A DNA stretch of 64,000 nucleotides from Microbulbifer sp. VAAF005. GTDB taxonomy: Bacteria > Pseudomonadota > Gammaproteobacteria > Pseudomonadales > Cellvibrionaceae. The translations under genes were made by a program, and so were the position numbers. Location: NCBI RefSeq assembly GCF_030012985.1, contig NZ_CP120233.1, positions 62,001 to 126,000 of the forward strand. Reading direction: 5' to 3'. Below, in pieces: positions 54,658-63,627 of this stretch. Positions within the stretch are counted from its first letter, which is position 1, and each line of letters opens with the position of its first letter. The notes below the pieces were generated by a model. It did no database searches and had not been told where the DNA came from. It saw only the letters and a list, made by a program, of their open reading frames with translations.

Positions 54658-55557
54658 ATGCCGTATAAAAGCATACTGTTGGCTTTGCTGGCAGTCTCAA
54701 TTTTTGGACTGAATTACCCGATAACCAAGGTGGCGCTGGCCGACTTCCCGCCAATGTTATTGGCTTCGGTTCGCTTCACCCTCGTCGCTGTTCCTCTGGT
54801 TTTCTTTTGTCCATTCCCCAAGACCTCGATCCTCAATGTTGTTGCGCTCGGTTTCTTCTTAGAGTTTCTCTCTCTGGGGTTGATGTACTACGCCATGAAG
54901 GCCGATATTCAAGCGGGTGTAGCGTCACTGCTTATGCAGTCGCAGGTGCCATTCACCCTATTGCTATTCGCAATGCTGTTTGGCGATAAGATAAATATGC
55001 AGCAGTGCTTGGGTTTGGTAATAGCGGCTGTAGGGTTCTCTGTATTCTTCTACTATGCCGATAAAGGTGGGTCGACAACGATAGTGGGATTTATCCTTAT
55101 TATGGGGGCGGGGCTGTCTTGGGCGATAGCGAATATCGTATTCCGCAGGATGCCAGGTGTTAACTTACTTCATTTAATGGTTTGGGCTTCATTGGTGCCG
55201 CCGGTACCTCTTTTGGTCTTGTCAATATTTTATGAGAGCCATACTCCCTGGGTTTTCTTTTTTCAGGCGCATACGGCCAGTTGGTTTTCAATTGTTTACC
55301 AAGTGTGCATGGTGACATTGGTTGGTTATATTTTATGGGGTGATTTAATTCGTCGCTATTCCTCTGCCTGCGTTTCACCATTTGGGTTGCTGGTTCCTAT
55401 TGTGGGAATAATCGGCTCATCAATTATCCTCGGTGAATATCTTACATTTGTTGAGTGGGTAGCGACTTTTGTTGTGTTGCTGGGTATTGCTCTTTGTGTA
55501 GTGAAATTAAATGATCGAAATCCGGGGCAGGAGATTGTTGATGTGGAGGGAAGTTAG
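54658..55557 (+). CDS. EamA-family drug/metabolite transporter
   Basis: A 299-residue inner-membrane protein with ten membrane segments in two EamA repeats. The first repeat has 'LALLAVSIFGLNYPITKVAL', 'ASVRFTLVAVPLVFF' and 'KADIQAGVASLLMQSQVPFT'; the second has 'GAGLSWAIANIVFRRMPGV' and 'SPFGLLVPIVGIIGSSIILG'. It resembles the E. coli cysteine/O-acetylserine exporter EamA (299 residues), but substrates vary widely in this superfamily, so export of amino acids or related metabolites is only a suggestion. The gene is divergent from the TRIC gene and appears monocistronic. Confidence 0.85.
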   Translation: MPYKSILLALLAVSIFGLNYPITKVALADFPPMLLASVRFTLVAVPLVFFCPFPKTSILNVVALGFFLEFLSLGLMYYAMKADIQAGVASLLMQSQVPFTLLLFAMLFGDKINMQQCLGLVIAAVGFSVFFYYADKGGSTTIVGFILIMGAGLSWAIANIVFRRMPGVNLLHLMVWASLVPPVPLLVLSIFYESHTPWVFFFQAHTASWFSIVYQVCMVTLVGYILWGDLIRRYSSACVSPFGLLVPIVGIIGSSIILGEYLTFVEWVATFVVLLGIALCVVKLNDRNPGQEIVDVEGS

Positions 55558-55968
55558 GGGAGGGGTAATAATTTTATTCAGCTTGTTGAGCTCTCTGTTT
55601 GGGCTTTCCGCGGTTCCCAAAACTTCCTTTTTATACCTTTATTGAGAGTTTAATAATTGCTGAGGGCTGTCTTTACTTGTTTCGCGGTTCGATGATGCGT
55701 AAACGGTCACAGTGAGTTTTGGCCTGCTCTCAAATTATTTTTACTTTAAATCCAAACGTTTTTTTCGGTGCAGTACTTTGCTTGGTGTGGGTAATAATTT
55801 AATACTGCTCCACAGTCTATGCGCCGCCTTTTTGCGTGATTATTCCGAACTTTAGTTTAATGGCTTTGTGCTACCAACCTGGGGCCGAGGTAGAAGTAAG
55901 CAGATAAGAAGTGATGGGATAAGGGCGATGCCCACGGAAAATACCGTGAGCATCGAACTAGACGTGTT
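55558..55968. other. Gene-free stretch between convergent EamA and glutaryl-CoA dehydrogenase genes
   Basis: 411 bases without a supported coding frame. At 55926-55955 a hairpin, CGATGC-x-CACGG paired with CCGTG-x-GCATCG, lies 14 bases after the end of the minus-strand dehydrogenase gene and is a probable terminator, although no T-run follows it. The remainder shows nothing recognisable. Confidence 0.45.
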
Positions 55969-57153
55969 TTACACGAATGCTTGCAGGCCGGTCTGGGCGC
56001 GGCCGAGGATCAATGCGTGTACGTCGTGGGTACCTTCGTAGGTATTTACAGCTTCCAGGTTCATCACGTGGCGAATTACGTGGAATTCGTCGGAGATGCC
56101 GTTGCCGCCGTGCATATCGCGAGCAATACGGGCGATATCCAGTGCCTTACCACAGTTGTTGCGCTTCACCAGGGAGATCATGGTGGGGTCGAACTGCTTG
56201 TTCTCATCCATGATGCGACCAACGCGCAGGGAGGCTTGCAGGCCCAGGGTAATTTCGGTCTGCATGTCAGCCAGTTTCTTCTGGAACAGCTGGGTTTGAG
56301 CCAGAGGGCGGTTGAACTGGGTGCGGTCCAGGCCGTACTGGCGAGCGGCGTGCCAGCAGAACTCACCGGCACCCATGGCGCCCCAGGAGATACCGTAACG
56401 AGCGCGGTTCAGGCAGCCGAAGGGGCCGCGCAGTCCGCCAATTTCCGGGAACTTGTTTTCTTCCGGAACGAACACATTGTCCATCACGATCTCACCGGTA
56501 ATGGAGGCGCGCAGTGAGAACTTGCCTTCGATCTTCGGTGCGGAGAGGCCTTCCATACCCTTGTCCAGCACGAAGCCGCGAATAATATCGTCGTCATCTT
56601 TCGCCCAAACAACGAAAACGTCGGCGATTGGGCTGTTGGTGATCCACATCTTGGAGCCGCTGATGCGGTAGCCGCCATCGACTTTCTTGGCGCGGGTTTT
56701 CATGCCGCCGGGATCGGAACCCGCATCGGGCTCGGTCAGGCCGAAACAGCCAACCCATTCGCCGGATGCCAGCTTGGGCAGGTACTTCTGCTTCTGCTCT
56801 TCGCTGCCGTAAGCGTAAATTGGGTGCATAACCAGGCTGGACTGAACGCTCATGGCGGAGCGGTAGCCGGAGTCGACGCGTTCAACTTCGCGCGCCACCA
56901 GGCCGTAGGAAACGTAGTTGAGACCGGCACAGCCGTAGCCTTCGATGGTGGAACCGAGCAGGCCCAATTCACCCATCTCGTTCATGATTTCACGATCGAA
57001 GATTTCGTGGCGGTTACCCTCGAGAACTCTGGGCATCAGTTTGCTTTGGCAGTACTCACGTGCCGTGTCGCGCACCATGCGCTCTTCGTCGGTCAGCTGT
57101 TGGTCCAGCAGCAAAATATCGTCCCAATGGGCGAGTGGCTGATGTTTACTCAT
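55969..57153 (-). CDS. gcdH: Glutaryl-CoA dehydrogenase
   Basis: The enzyme oxidises and decarboxylates glutaryl-CoA to crotonyl-CoA in lysine and tryptophan breakdown. The 394-residue protein has the acyl-CoA dehydrogenase fold with '[20 protein letters not shown]', '[20 protein letters not shown]', '[18 protein letters not shown]', '[20 protein letters not shown]' and '[18 protein letters not shown]'. The '[20 protein letters not shown]' block contains the catalytic glutamate. The block '[20 protein letters not shown]' with '[16 protein letters not shown]' is characteristic of GcdH within the superfamily. It is divergent from the RND efflux operon. Other genes of the pathway are not in view. 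Confidence 0.92.
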   Translation of the reverse strand: MSKHQPLAHWDDILLLDQQLTDEERMVRDTAREYCQSKLMPRVLEGNRHEIFDREIMNEMGELGLLGSTIEGYGCAGLNYVSYGLVAREVERVDSGYRSAMSVQSSLVMHPIYAYGSEEQKQKYLPKLASGEWVGCFGLTEPDAGSDPGGMKTRAKKVDGGYRISGSKMWITNSPIADVFVVWAKDDDDIIRGFVLDKGMEGLSAPKIEGKFSLRASITGEIVMDNVFVPEENKFPEIGGLRGPFGCLNRARYGISWGAMGAGEFCWHAARQYGLDRTQFNRPLAQTQLFQKKLADMQTEITLGLQASLRVGRIMDENKQFDPTMISLVKRNNCGKALDIARIARDMHGGNGISDEFHVIRHVMNLEAVNTYEGTHDVHALILGRAQTGLQAFV

Positions 57154-57473
57154 GGTTTGTCTCTTCTACTTCCGTTATTAATTCCACCGGAGCGTCCAAG
57201 GGGGCCGGCTGAAGAAGGCCGAGCACCTTTGTACAGAGGGGAGACTTTTTGGATAAGCTCCGCGTCAAACCCCGATGACTATTCAGTTTAGTGTGCCGCA
57301 TCATACCGAAGTAGTCGGTTTTCGGCACTCCTGCGGGCAGCAATTTTTTGCCTGATTTTACGTATGCTTTGTAAACAAGAGTAAAACGCATTGCGAGCGA
57401 TTTTGGGGGGCGGATAATGCACGCAATAAATCTCTATTTTTTACGATTAAACGTTTAATTTCGGTGATATTCC
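57154..57473. other. Divergent region between gcdH and the RND efflux operon
   Basis: 320 bases between divergent genes, so it should hold both promoters. It has no supported coding frame. The palindrome at 57446-57459, close to the efflux operon start, is listed separately. Confidence 0.45.
57446..57459. promoter_or_regulatory. Perfect 14-bp palindrome at the start of the RND efflux operon
   Basis: ATTAAACGTTTAAT is an uninterrupted palindrome ending 14 bases before the TTG start of the first efflux gene. Sites of this size and A+T/CG-centre composition are bound by TetR- or LacI-type repressors, and RND efflux operons are often controlled this way. No regulator gene is adjacent, so the binding protein is unknown. 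Confidence 0.5.
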
Positions 57474-58910
57474 TTGTCCTTTTACCGTATTTTGGCAATT
57501 TGTGTTCCGCTGCTTGTCAGCTGTAGTTCGCAGCCAATTGAGACCATTCAACCCGATGAAAATTTAGGGTTACCAGAATCTTTTCGTGCATCGGGTACCG
57601 TCGCACCGAGTTTGCGCTGGTGGCGAGATTTGGAAGATCCGCAGTTGGACAATTTGGTACAGCTGGCACTGAAAGATAATCCGGATATTCAGGCTACCTA
57701 TTGGCGATTGGAGCAGGCCGCAGCCACCGCGCGGGGAGCGCGATCGGGCCTTTGGCCAAGACTGACCGCCAGTATTGAAAATACTGAGCAGCGCTACTCT
57801 TCCGGCGAGTTCACCGATCCCTCTGCGGAGGGCAATAGTTGGAGTACCCGTATCGCCGCCAGCTACGAAGTGGATCTTTGGGGGCGGGTTCGTGCCGGTG
57901 CCAGTGCTGCAGAGGCGGCTTACCTGGCCCAGGAACAGAATTTACAGACGGCAGCTCTGACCCTGGCGAGCGAGGTGGCAGCTACCTGGTTGGAGTTGCG
58001 GGAGCAGTGGGGGCAGCGGGATTTGCTGCAACAACAGCTGGAGATCAATCGCAAAAGCCTGAAGGTTCTGGAACTGCGCTTTGGTCGTGGCGTCTCAGGT
58101 GCAGCCGATGTTTTGCAGCAACAGCAACTGGTCCAGCAGTCACAGCAGGAACTGGATGAGGAGGAAGCGGATGCCGAAACTCTAAAAGTACAGTTAGCGG
58201 TGCTTTTGGGTATCAATGTCGAGGAACTTAGCGGCATTATTCACGAACAGGCCGGGTTGCCGGTATTACCAGCCCTGCCAGAGACCGGCGTGCCATCGCA
58301 ATTGTTATTGCGCCGCCCGGATGTCGTTGAGGCGCAGCGAGACCTTCTACAGGGCTATCACTTAGCCGATGAGGCCTGGGCAGATCGACTGCCCGTATTT
58401 AGTTTGTCTGCGGTAGCCAGCAATGGCACCAGTTTAATTAGTGATGTGACTGAAAACTGGCTCTTGGCCATCGCAGCCTCTATTGAGGGGGTGATTTTTG
58501 ATGGTGGCGCCCTGGCATCAGCCCGGGAGCAACAGGACGCCGTTCTGCAGGAGCGCTGGGCGCTCTACCGCAGTGCAGTCAATGAAGCCTTGTCTGAAGT
58601 AGAGCAGGCCTTGATTCGAGAGAGCCTGATCGAGCGGAGACTCAACCATCTACGTGAGCGTGAGCGTCTCGCAGACCTTTTGGTTCTGCGCCAAAGCCGC
58701 GCCTATGCGCGGGGGACCATCGACTTCCTCAATGTGTTGACCGCGACGAGTGAACAACAGAGTTTGGCGCGACAAATCTTGTCTGCCGAGCGCGAACTGA
58801 TTGAAAACCGAGTAGTACTTTACCGCGCGCTTTCCGGCGGGATCCCCCAGGCGGATCTTCCAGCCCCCGAGCCAGTGGATTTGGAGTTGTACCTGGAGGG
58901 AAATAACTGA
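57474..58910 (+). CDS. Outer-membrane efflux lipoprotein (NodT/OprM family) of the RND operon
   Basis: A 478-residue TolC-like outer-membrane factor. The leader ends with the lipobox 'LLVSC' at residues 13-17. OEP repeats follow: 'WWRDLEDPQLDNLVQLALKD', 'AASYEVDLWGRVRAGASAAE', then 'LLLRRPDVVEAQRDLLQGYH' and 'SIEGVIFDGGALASAREQQD', with a long coiled-coil region rich in Gln/Glu between. The start is a TTG at 57474; no ATG lies nearer to the leader. Its stop overlaps the adaptor gene start (58910), so the three efflux genes are translationally coupled. Confidence 0.9.
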   Translation: MSFYRILAICVPLLVSCSSQPIETIQPDENLGLPESFRASGTVAPSLRWWRDLEDPQLDNLVQLALKDNPDIQATYWRLEQAAATARGARSGLWPRLTASIENTEQRYSSGEFTDPSAEGNSWSTRIAASYEVDLWGRVRAGASAAEAAYLAQEQNLQTAALTLASEVAATWLELREQWGQRDLLQQQLEINRKSLKVLELRFGRGVSGAADVLQQQQLVQQSQQELDEEEADAETLKVQLAVLLGINVEELSGIIHEQAGLPVLPALPETGVPSQLLLRRPDVVEAQRDLLQGYHLADEAWADRLPVFSLSAVASNGTSLISDVTENWLLAIAASIEGVIFDGGALASAREQQDAVLQERWALYRSAVNEALSEVEQALIRESLIERRLNHLRERERLADLLVLRQSRAYARGTIDFLNVLTATSEQQSLARQILSAERELIENRVVLYRALSGGIPQADLPAPEPVDLELYLEGNN

Positions 58911-60148
58911 TGTTGCAGAAACTCAATTGGCGCCTGCTGATCCCCATAATTTTGGTGGTGTTGGCATTCCTGGCCTTCAACTGGATGATGCGGGAAAAAC
59001 CGTCGGTCAGTCGCGGTGAGCGCAAATCGCCACCGCCGACAGTCGATGTAGCCGTTGCTGAGCAGGGTCGTTTTCCTGTGACCCTGAGCGCGCTGGGTAA
59101 AGTGAGTGCCCGTGAGTTAGCGGAGTTGGAGCCCCAAGTACAGGGGCAGGTGCAGTGGCTCGATTATGATCTGGGCCCCGGAGCCGTAATGCCAAAAGGG
59201 CAGGTGCTGTTGCGTATTGATCAGGAGCCCTACCAGTTGGCCCTGATGACGGCCCAGAGCACCCTCGCCGAACGCCGTGCTGAATTGCAGCAGGAGCAAG
59301 GACAGCAGCAAGTTGCTCAAGAGGAATACGAGCTTCTCGGCACAGCCCTGTCTGGAACGGATAAGGCTCTGGTGTTGCGCGAGCCTCAGAGAGCTGCAGC
59401 AGAGGCGGCAGTAAAATCCGCAGAGGCAAATGTGGCCTTGGCTAAACGCGATCTTCGGCTTACCGAGATTCGCGCCCCATTTGATGCCCTGGTAGTTGAG
59501 CGTGATGCCGACGTCGGTGATCGCGTCTCTCCGGGAGATACTCTTTACAGCCTCGCTAGTGCCGACCGTTTCCAGATTGCCGTTGAGGTTCCCGCGTCGC
59601 AACTGCACCGGCTCGGACGCGGTGATGTTGAAGTTCGAATTTACGGCAGCCAGTGGCCGCAGGGCGTCTACCGCCGCGGTGAGTTTGTCCGGGTTATCCC
59701 GGTACTGGAAGAGCAGGGTCGTCTCGCCAGTGTGTTGGTAGAGCTGGAAGACCCGCTTTCCGTCCAGGATCCGTCCCAGCCGCAGCTGCTTCTCAACGAT
59801 CTGGCGAAAGTAGAGATCGTTTCCCAAAGTGAGGATGAGCGCGTGCGTATCCCCCTCACTGCGTTGCAAGACGGCAACAATGTGTGGGTGGTTCGCGAGA
59901 ACCGCACCACGGTTCTGCCGGTAGAAGTGGCCTATATGAGCGGCGACTTTGCAGTCCTGGAGCAGGGGCTCAGCGGTGGAGAAGCCTTAGTGACGACCCG
60001 GTTGGTAACCGTTACTGAGGGTATGCCGGTGCGAATTGCCGGAGACAGTAATCGCCAGCAGCGTCCGCCGATAGATGCGGCTGCCTCTGCAGAACGGCCG
60101 CCAAGGCGCGGCCCCGGTGGACCCAATGCTGGGGGCGCAGATGACTGA
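58910..60148 (+). CDS. RND efflux periplasmic adaptor (membrane fusion protein)
   Basis: A 412-residue adaptor with one N-terminal membrane anchor (about residues 9-27). Lipoyl halves are 'ELEPQVQGQVQWLDYDLGPG' with 'MPKGQVLLRIDQEPYQLALM' and 'RDLRLTEIRAPFDALVVERD', separated by a helical hairpin of about 90 residues. A beta-barrel domain ('FQIAVEVPASQLHRLGRGDV') and a membrane-proximal domain ('GDFAVLEQGLSGGEALVTTR') follow. The tail is Pro/Gly/Arg-rich. The gene overlaps the channel gene by 1 base and the pump gene by 8 bases. Confidence 0.92.
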   Translation: MLQKLNWRLLIPIILVVLAFLAFNWMMREKPSVSRGERKSPPPTVDVAVAEQGRFPVTLSALGKVSARELAELEPQVQGQVQWLDYDLGPGAVMPKGQVLLRIDQEPYQLALMTAQSTLAERRAELQQEQGQQQVAQEEYELLGTALSGTDKALVLREPQRAAAEAAVKSAEANVALAKRDLRLTEIRAPFDALVVERDADVGDRVSPGDTLYSLASADRFQIAVEVPASQLHRLGRGDVEVRIYGSQWPQGVYRRGEFVRVIPVLEEQGRLASVLVELEDPLSVQDPSQPQLLLNDLAKVEIVSQSEDERVRIPLTALQDGNNVWVVRENRTTVLPVEVAYMSGDFAVLEQGLSGGEALVTTRLVTVTEGMPVRIAGDSNRQQRPPIDAAASAERPPRRGPGGPNAGGADD

Positions 60149-63100
60149 GCAGAATAGATCCAAAGATAAGGTCGATACCCGCACGGGCGCCATCGCCTGG
60201 ATGGCGCGCAACCATGTAACCGCCAATTTGTTGATGCTGGTTTTCCTGATCGGTGGTTTGATTTTTTCGACCATCGTTAAAAAGGAAGTTTTCCCGGAGT
60301 TCAGCCTGGACACTGTGAGCGTGTCCATTTCCTATCCCGGTGCCAGCCCTGAGGAAGTCGAGCGCGGTGTACTGGTGGCCGCAGAGCAGGCGGTACAGGG
60401 CTTGGTAGGGATCAAGGAGATGACCGCGAGGGCCAATGAGGGTAGTGCCTCTTTGACACTGGAGCTGGAAGGCGATGCTGATGCTGCCTTGGTGTACCAG
60501 AATATTCAGCAGGCTATCGATTCCGTTACCACTTTCCCCACAGATATTGAGCAGCCCCAGGTCAGTCTGGCTGAGCGCAAACGGGATGTGCTGGACCTCG
60601 TATTGCACGGCGATCTTACCGAGCAAAACCTGCGCGCGTTGGCGATGCAGGTTTACGATAAGCTCGAAGCGCACAGCGGTATTACCCAGCTGGAAGCACA
60701 GGGTATGCGGGACTTACAAGTGGCGATCGAGATTCGCCGCGATGACCTGCGTCGCTATGGGCTTACCCTGCTGGAAGTGGCAAGCATCGTAGAAAATGCA
60801 GCGGTAGATATTCCCAGCGGCAGCGTTAAGTCTGATGCGGGGGAGATATTGGTTCGGGTGACCGAGCGCCGTGATTGGGCTCGTGAGTTCGGCGATATTG
60901 TTATTGCCCAGGGCGCTGGTGGCGGTGCTGTTTATTTAAAGGATGTTGCCAATATCAGCGATGCGCTTGAGGAAGAAGCGCGCAATATGGTGTTTAACGG
61001 CGAGCCAGCTATCAGCATCAAGATCTACCGGGTGGGCGACCAAACACCAATGAGTGTCAGTGAGGCTGCCCATGAAGTCGTTGATGAGGTCAGGGCAAGC
61101 CTGCCTCCGGGGGTGACCCTGACAGTTCGAGATGACGACTCAGAAATTTTCAAAGCGCGTCTGACCCTGCTGCTGAAGAACGGTTTTATTGGGCTCTTAT
61201 TAGTATTTGTTGTGCTCGGAGCCTTTCTGGAATTGCGGTTGGCTTTTTGGGTAACACTGGGCATTCCTACCAGCTTCCTGGGGGCATTGCTATTCCTGCC
61301 TGGGCTGGATATTTCCATCAGTATGGTAAGTATGTTTGCCTTTATTATCGCCCTTGGAATAGTGGTGGATGATGCAATTATTGCCGGTGAGAATATCCAC
61401 GAGTGGCGACAAAAAGGCTACAGCAATCTGGAGGCTGCCGTTGCCGGTGCCCGGCAGGTATCGGTGCCGCTCACATTTGCGATTCTGACTAATATTGTCG
61501 CCTTCCTTCCATTGATGGCCTTACCCGGCTTTATGGGCAAGATCTTTGGTGTGATTCCCTTTGTGGTGGGCTCGGTATTTATTATTTCCTGGGTGGAAGC
61601 CCTGTTTATTTTGCCCGGTCACTTGGCCCACTCTCGTCGCGGCTATAAAAGTCGCCGGGCGCGCCGCTTTGCCGCGCGGCAGAAAATGCTGGCGCGGGGA
61701 TTGGATCGTTTTGTACAGCAGCGATTTAGGCCCTTCCTGGATATATGTATCAAGCACCGCTACACCACTATTGCCGTGGCGGTAGCGGCGCTGTTGGTGG
61801 TTGGCGGTTATGCGGCTAGCGGTCGTATGGGCTTCACCTTGATGCCCAGGGTGGAGCGTGACTCCGGTCGCTTTGCCGTTACTTTTCCCACCGGAACGGC
61901 TCAATCCCAGCTGGAAAAAGCGCGCTCGCAGATTATTACTGCTGCCGATAAGGTGCTCGAGCAATACGATAAAGAAAAGGTCTTCCTGGGGATTCGCGGT
62001 TTGATGGGCGATGATGCGATTATGGTGGACGCTTTCTTTGTTCCCGCAGATGAGCGTCCTTTTTCCACCGGTGAGTTTATTCGCGCCTGGCGCCAGGAAG
62101 TGGGACCCATTGCCGGTGCCCTTAGCGCGACAACAGCTTCTGACCGTGGCGGTCCCGGCGCTGGCTCCTCGTTAACCGTGGAGCTTCGCCATACTGACAC
62201 GGATACCTTGGAGCAAGCTGCGATACGTTTAGGGGATGAGTTGGAGAAATTCCCCAATGTCAGTGATATCGATCCCGGTATTTCCCTCGGTAAGACCCAG
62301 TTGGACCTTACGCTGACTGAAACGGCCAAAAGTTTGGGCATGTCTGCGGAGGATATTGGTCGCCAGTTGCGGGCAGCGTTGTACGGGGCTGAGGCCCTGC
62401 GCCAACAGCGCGGCCGGGATCAGGTGAAGGTCATGGTGCGTTTGCCAGAGGATGAGCGAGCCAATATCAATGATGTGAATAGCATTATGATCCGGGCCAG
62501 CAATGGACTTTGGATGCCCCTGCCAGATCTGGTAAAAATTGATAAAGGGCGCGCCTATGCCACGATTAATCGCCGAGCAGGCCGCAGGGTTACAACAATT
62601 ACCGCCAATGTGGAGCCCAGTGACCAAGCGACGCTTGTGATTAATGAGCTGAATGAAAGTGTGGTCCCCCAATTGAAAGCTGAATTCCCCGGCTTAAGTG
62701 TTTCGTATGAGGGACGCCAAGCGGAGGAGCGAGAGGGATTGGCAAGCCTGGCGATGACCTTTGCCCTTGCAATGGCGGTGCTGTACTTGTTATTGGCAAT
62801 TCCCTTAAAGAGTTACGTACAGCCGTTGATCGTAATGGTGGCGATACCCTTTGGTGTGATCGGTGCGTTACTTGGTCACTTAGGTATGGGGTATGGACTC
62901 AGTATGGTGAGTCTGCTGGGGATGGTAGCACTGGCCGGAGTTGTGATTAACGATACCCTGGTAATGATTGAGTACAGCAATCGCCTTCGAAATGATGGTG
63001 CCGATTTGGAAAGTGCTATCAAGGGAGCTGCAGCGCGGCGTTTCCGCCCAATTGTGTTGACCACTGTAACAACTTTCTGCGGCTTGATGCCGATGATCTT

Positions 63101-63299
63101 TGAAAGCTCGGTGCAAGCGCGTTTTATGATTCCAATGGCGATCTCGCTGGGCTATGGAATACTTGCTGCCACGGCGATTTCATTGTTATTAGTACCCTGT
63201 CTCTATTTAATGATGGGTAGAGATATTCCACAGTTATTCGTATGGCTGAAAAACAACTTTATCCGCCTTAGAGGTGAAGGTGTAGTTGTACATAAATAG
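60141..63299 (+). CDS. RND-family efflux pump permease
   Basis: A 1052-residue inner-membrane proton-driven pump with the RND layout: first membrane helix at about residues 20-42, a large periplasmic domain, membrane helices 2-6 ('GFIGLLLVFVVLGAFLELRL' onward), a second periplasmic domain and helices 8-12 near the C-terminus ('LGMVALAGVVINDTLVMIEY'). The proton-relay aspartate pair is in 'ALGIVVDDAIIAGENIHEW' in helix 4. The ATG at 60141 overlaps the adaptor gene by 8 bases; the frame is open 22 codons further. The substrate is unknown; the next gene is a peptide synthetase, which allows but does not prove export of its product. A 12-bp hairpin follows the gene. Confidence 0.94.
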   Translation: MTEQNRSKDKVDTRTGAIAWMARNHVTANLLMLVFLIGGLIFSTIVKKEVFPEFSLDTVSVSISYPGASPEEVERGVLVAAEQAVQGLVGIKEMTARANEGSASLTLELEGDADAALVYQNIQQAIDSVTTFPTDIEQPQVSLAERKRDVLDLVLHGDLTEQNLRALAMQVYDKLEAHSGITQLEAQGMRDLQVAIEIRRDDLRRYGLTLLEVASIVENAAVDIPSGSVKSDAGEILVRVTERRDWAREFGDIVIAQGAGGGAVYLKDVANISDALEEEARNMVFNGEPAISIKIYRVGDQTPMSVSEAAHEVVDEVRASLPPGVTLTVRDDDSEIFKARLTLLLKNGFIGLLLVFVVLGAFLELRLAFWVTLGIPTSFLGALLFLPGLDISISMVSMFAFIIALGIVVDDAIIAGENIHEWRQKGYSNLEAAVAGARQVSVPLTFAILTNIVAFLPLMALPGFMGKIFGVIPFVVGSVFIISWVEALFILPGHLAHSRRGYKSRRARRFAARQKMLARGLDRFVQQRFRPFLDICIKHRYTTIAVAVAALLVVGGYAASGRMGFTLMPRVERDSGRFAVTFPTGTAQSQLEKARSQIITAADKVLEQYDKEKVFLGIRGLMGDDAIMVDAFFVPADERPFSTGEFIRAWRQEVGPIAGALSATTASDRGGPGAGSSLTVELRHTDTDTLEQAAIRLGDELEKFPNVSDIDPGISLGKTQLDLTLTETAKSLGMSAEDIGRQLRAALYGAEALRQQRGRDQVKVMVRLPEDERANINDVNSIMIRASNGLWMPLPDLVKIDKGRAYATINRRAGRRVTTITANVEPSDQATLVINELNESVVPQLKAEFPGLSVSYEGRQAEEREGLASLAMTFALAMAVLYLLLAIPLKSYVQPLIVMVAIPFGVIGALLGHLGMGYGLSMVSLLGMVALAGVVINDTLVMIEYSNRLRNDGADLESAIKGAAARRFRPIVLTTVTTFCGLMPMIFESSVQARFMIPMAISLGYGILAATAISLLLVPCLYLMMGRDIPQLFVWLKNNFIRLRGEGVVVHK

Positions 63300-63305
63300 A
63301 TTTAA

Positions 63306-63334
63306 ATGCAGTCGGCATTTTGTGCCGACTGCAT
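63306..63334 (+). terminator. Hairpin after the RND pump gene
   Basis: ATGCAGTCGGCA and TGCCGACTGCAT form a perfect 12-bp stem with a 5-base loop, starting 7 bases after the pump stop. The following bases are pyrimidine-rich (CTCTTCTC) rather than a T-run. It is probably a terminator separating the efflux operon from the peptide synthetase. Confidence 0.65.
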
Positions 63335-63627
63335 CTCTTCTCAATGCCACTTCTTTTGTGACCGATTTTTCCCCAGTGGTTTCCGCTTTCCGCTTCTAGC
63401 TTCCAGAACGCTCGATCTATTTGTATTCCTCTTCATTCATTGAATTTTCAGTAGCGGAAATGCTGGGCTAGTTCAATGTTATGAAATTTATTCCCGGCAT
63501 ACTTCCCGTTTACCGAATGATTCCTCTGTATTTTCAAATAACATAAAATTTTGACCAAATTTGAAAGACAGCGAGATAGATTGAAAGTTAGTTTTCAGAT
63601 TTTAATAAGTATAAAAGGTAACGTTCA
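63335..63627. other. Leader region of the peptide synthetase gene
   Basis: 293 A+T-rich bases after the efflux terminator hairpin. No coding frame is supported. It presumably holds the promoter of the downstream synthetase; AAAAGGTAA at about 63613-63621 is its ribosome site. Confidence 0.4.
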
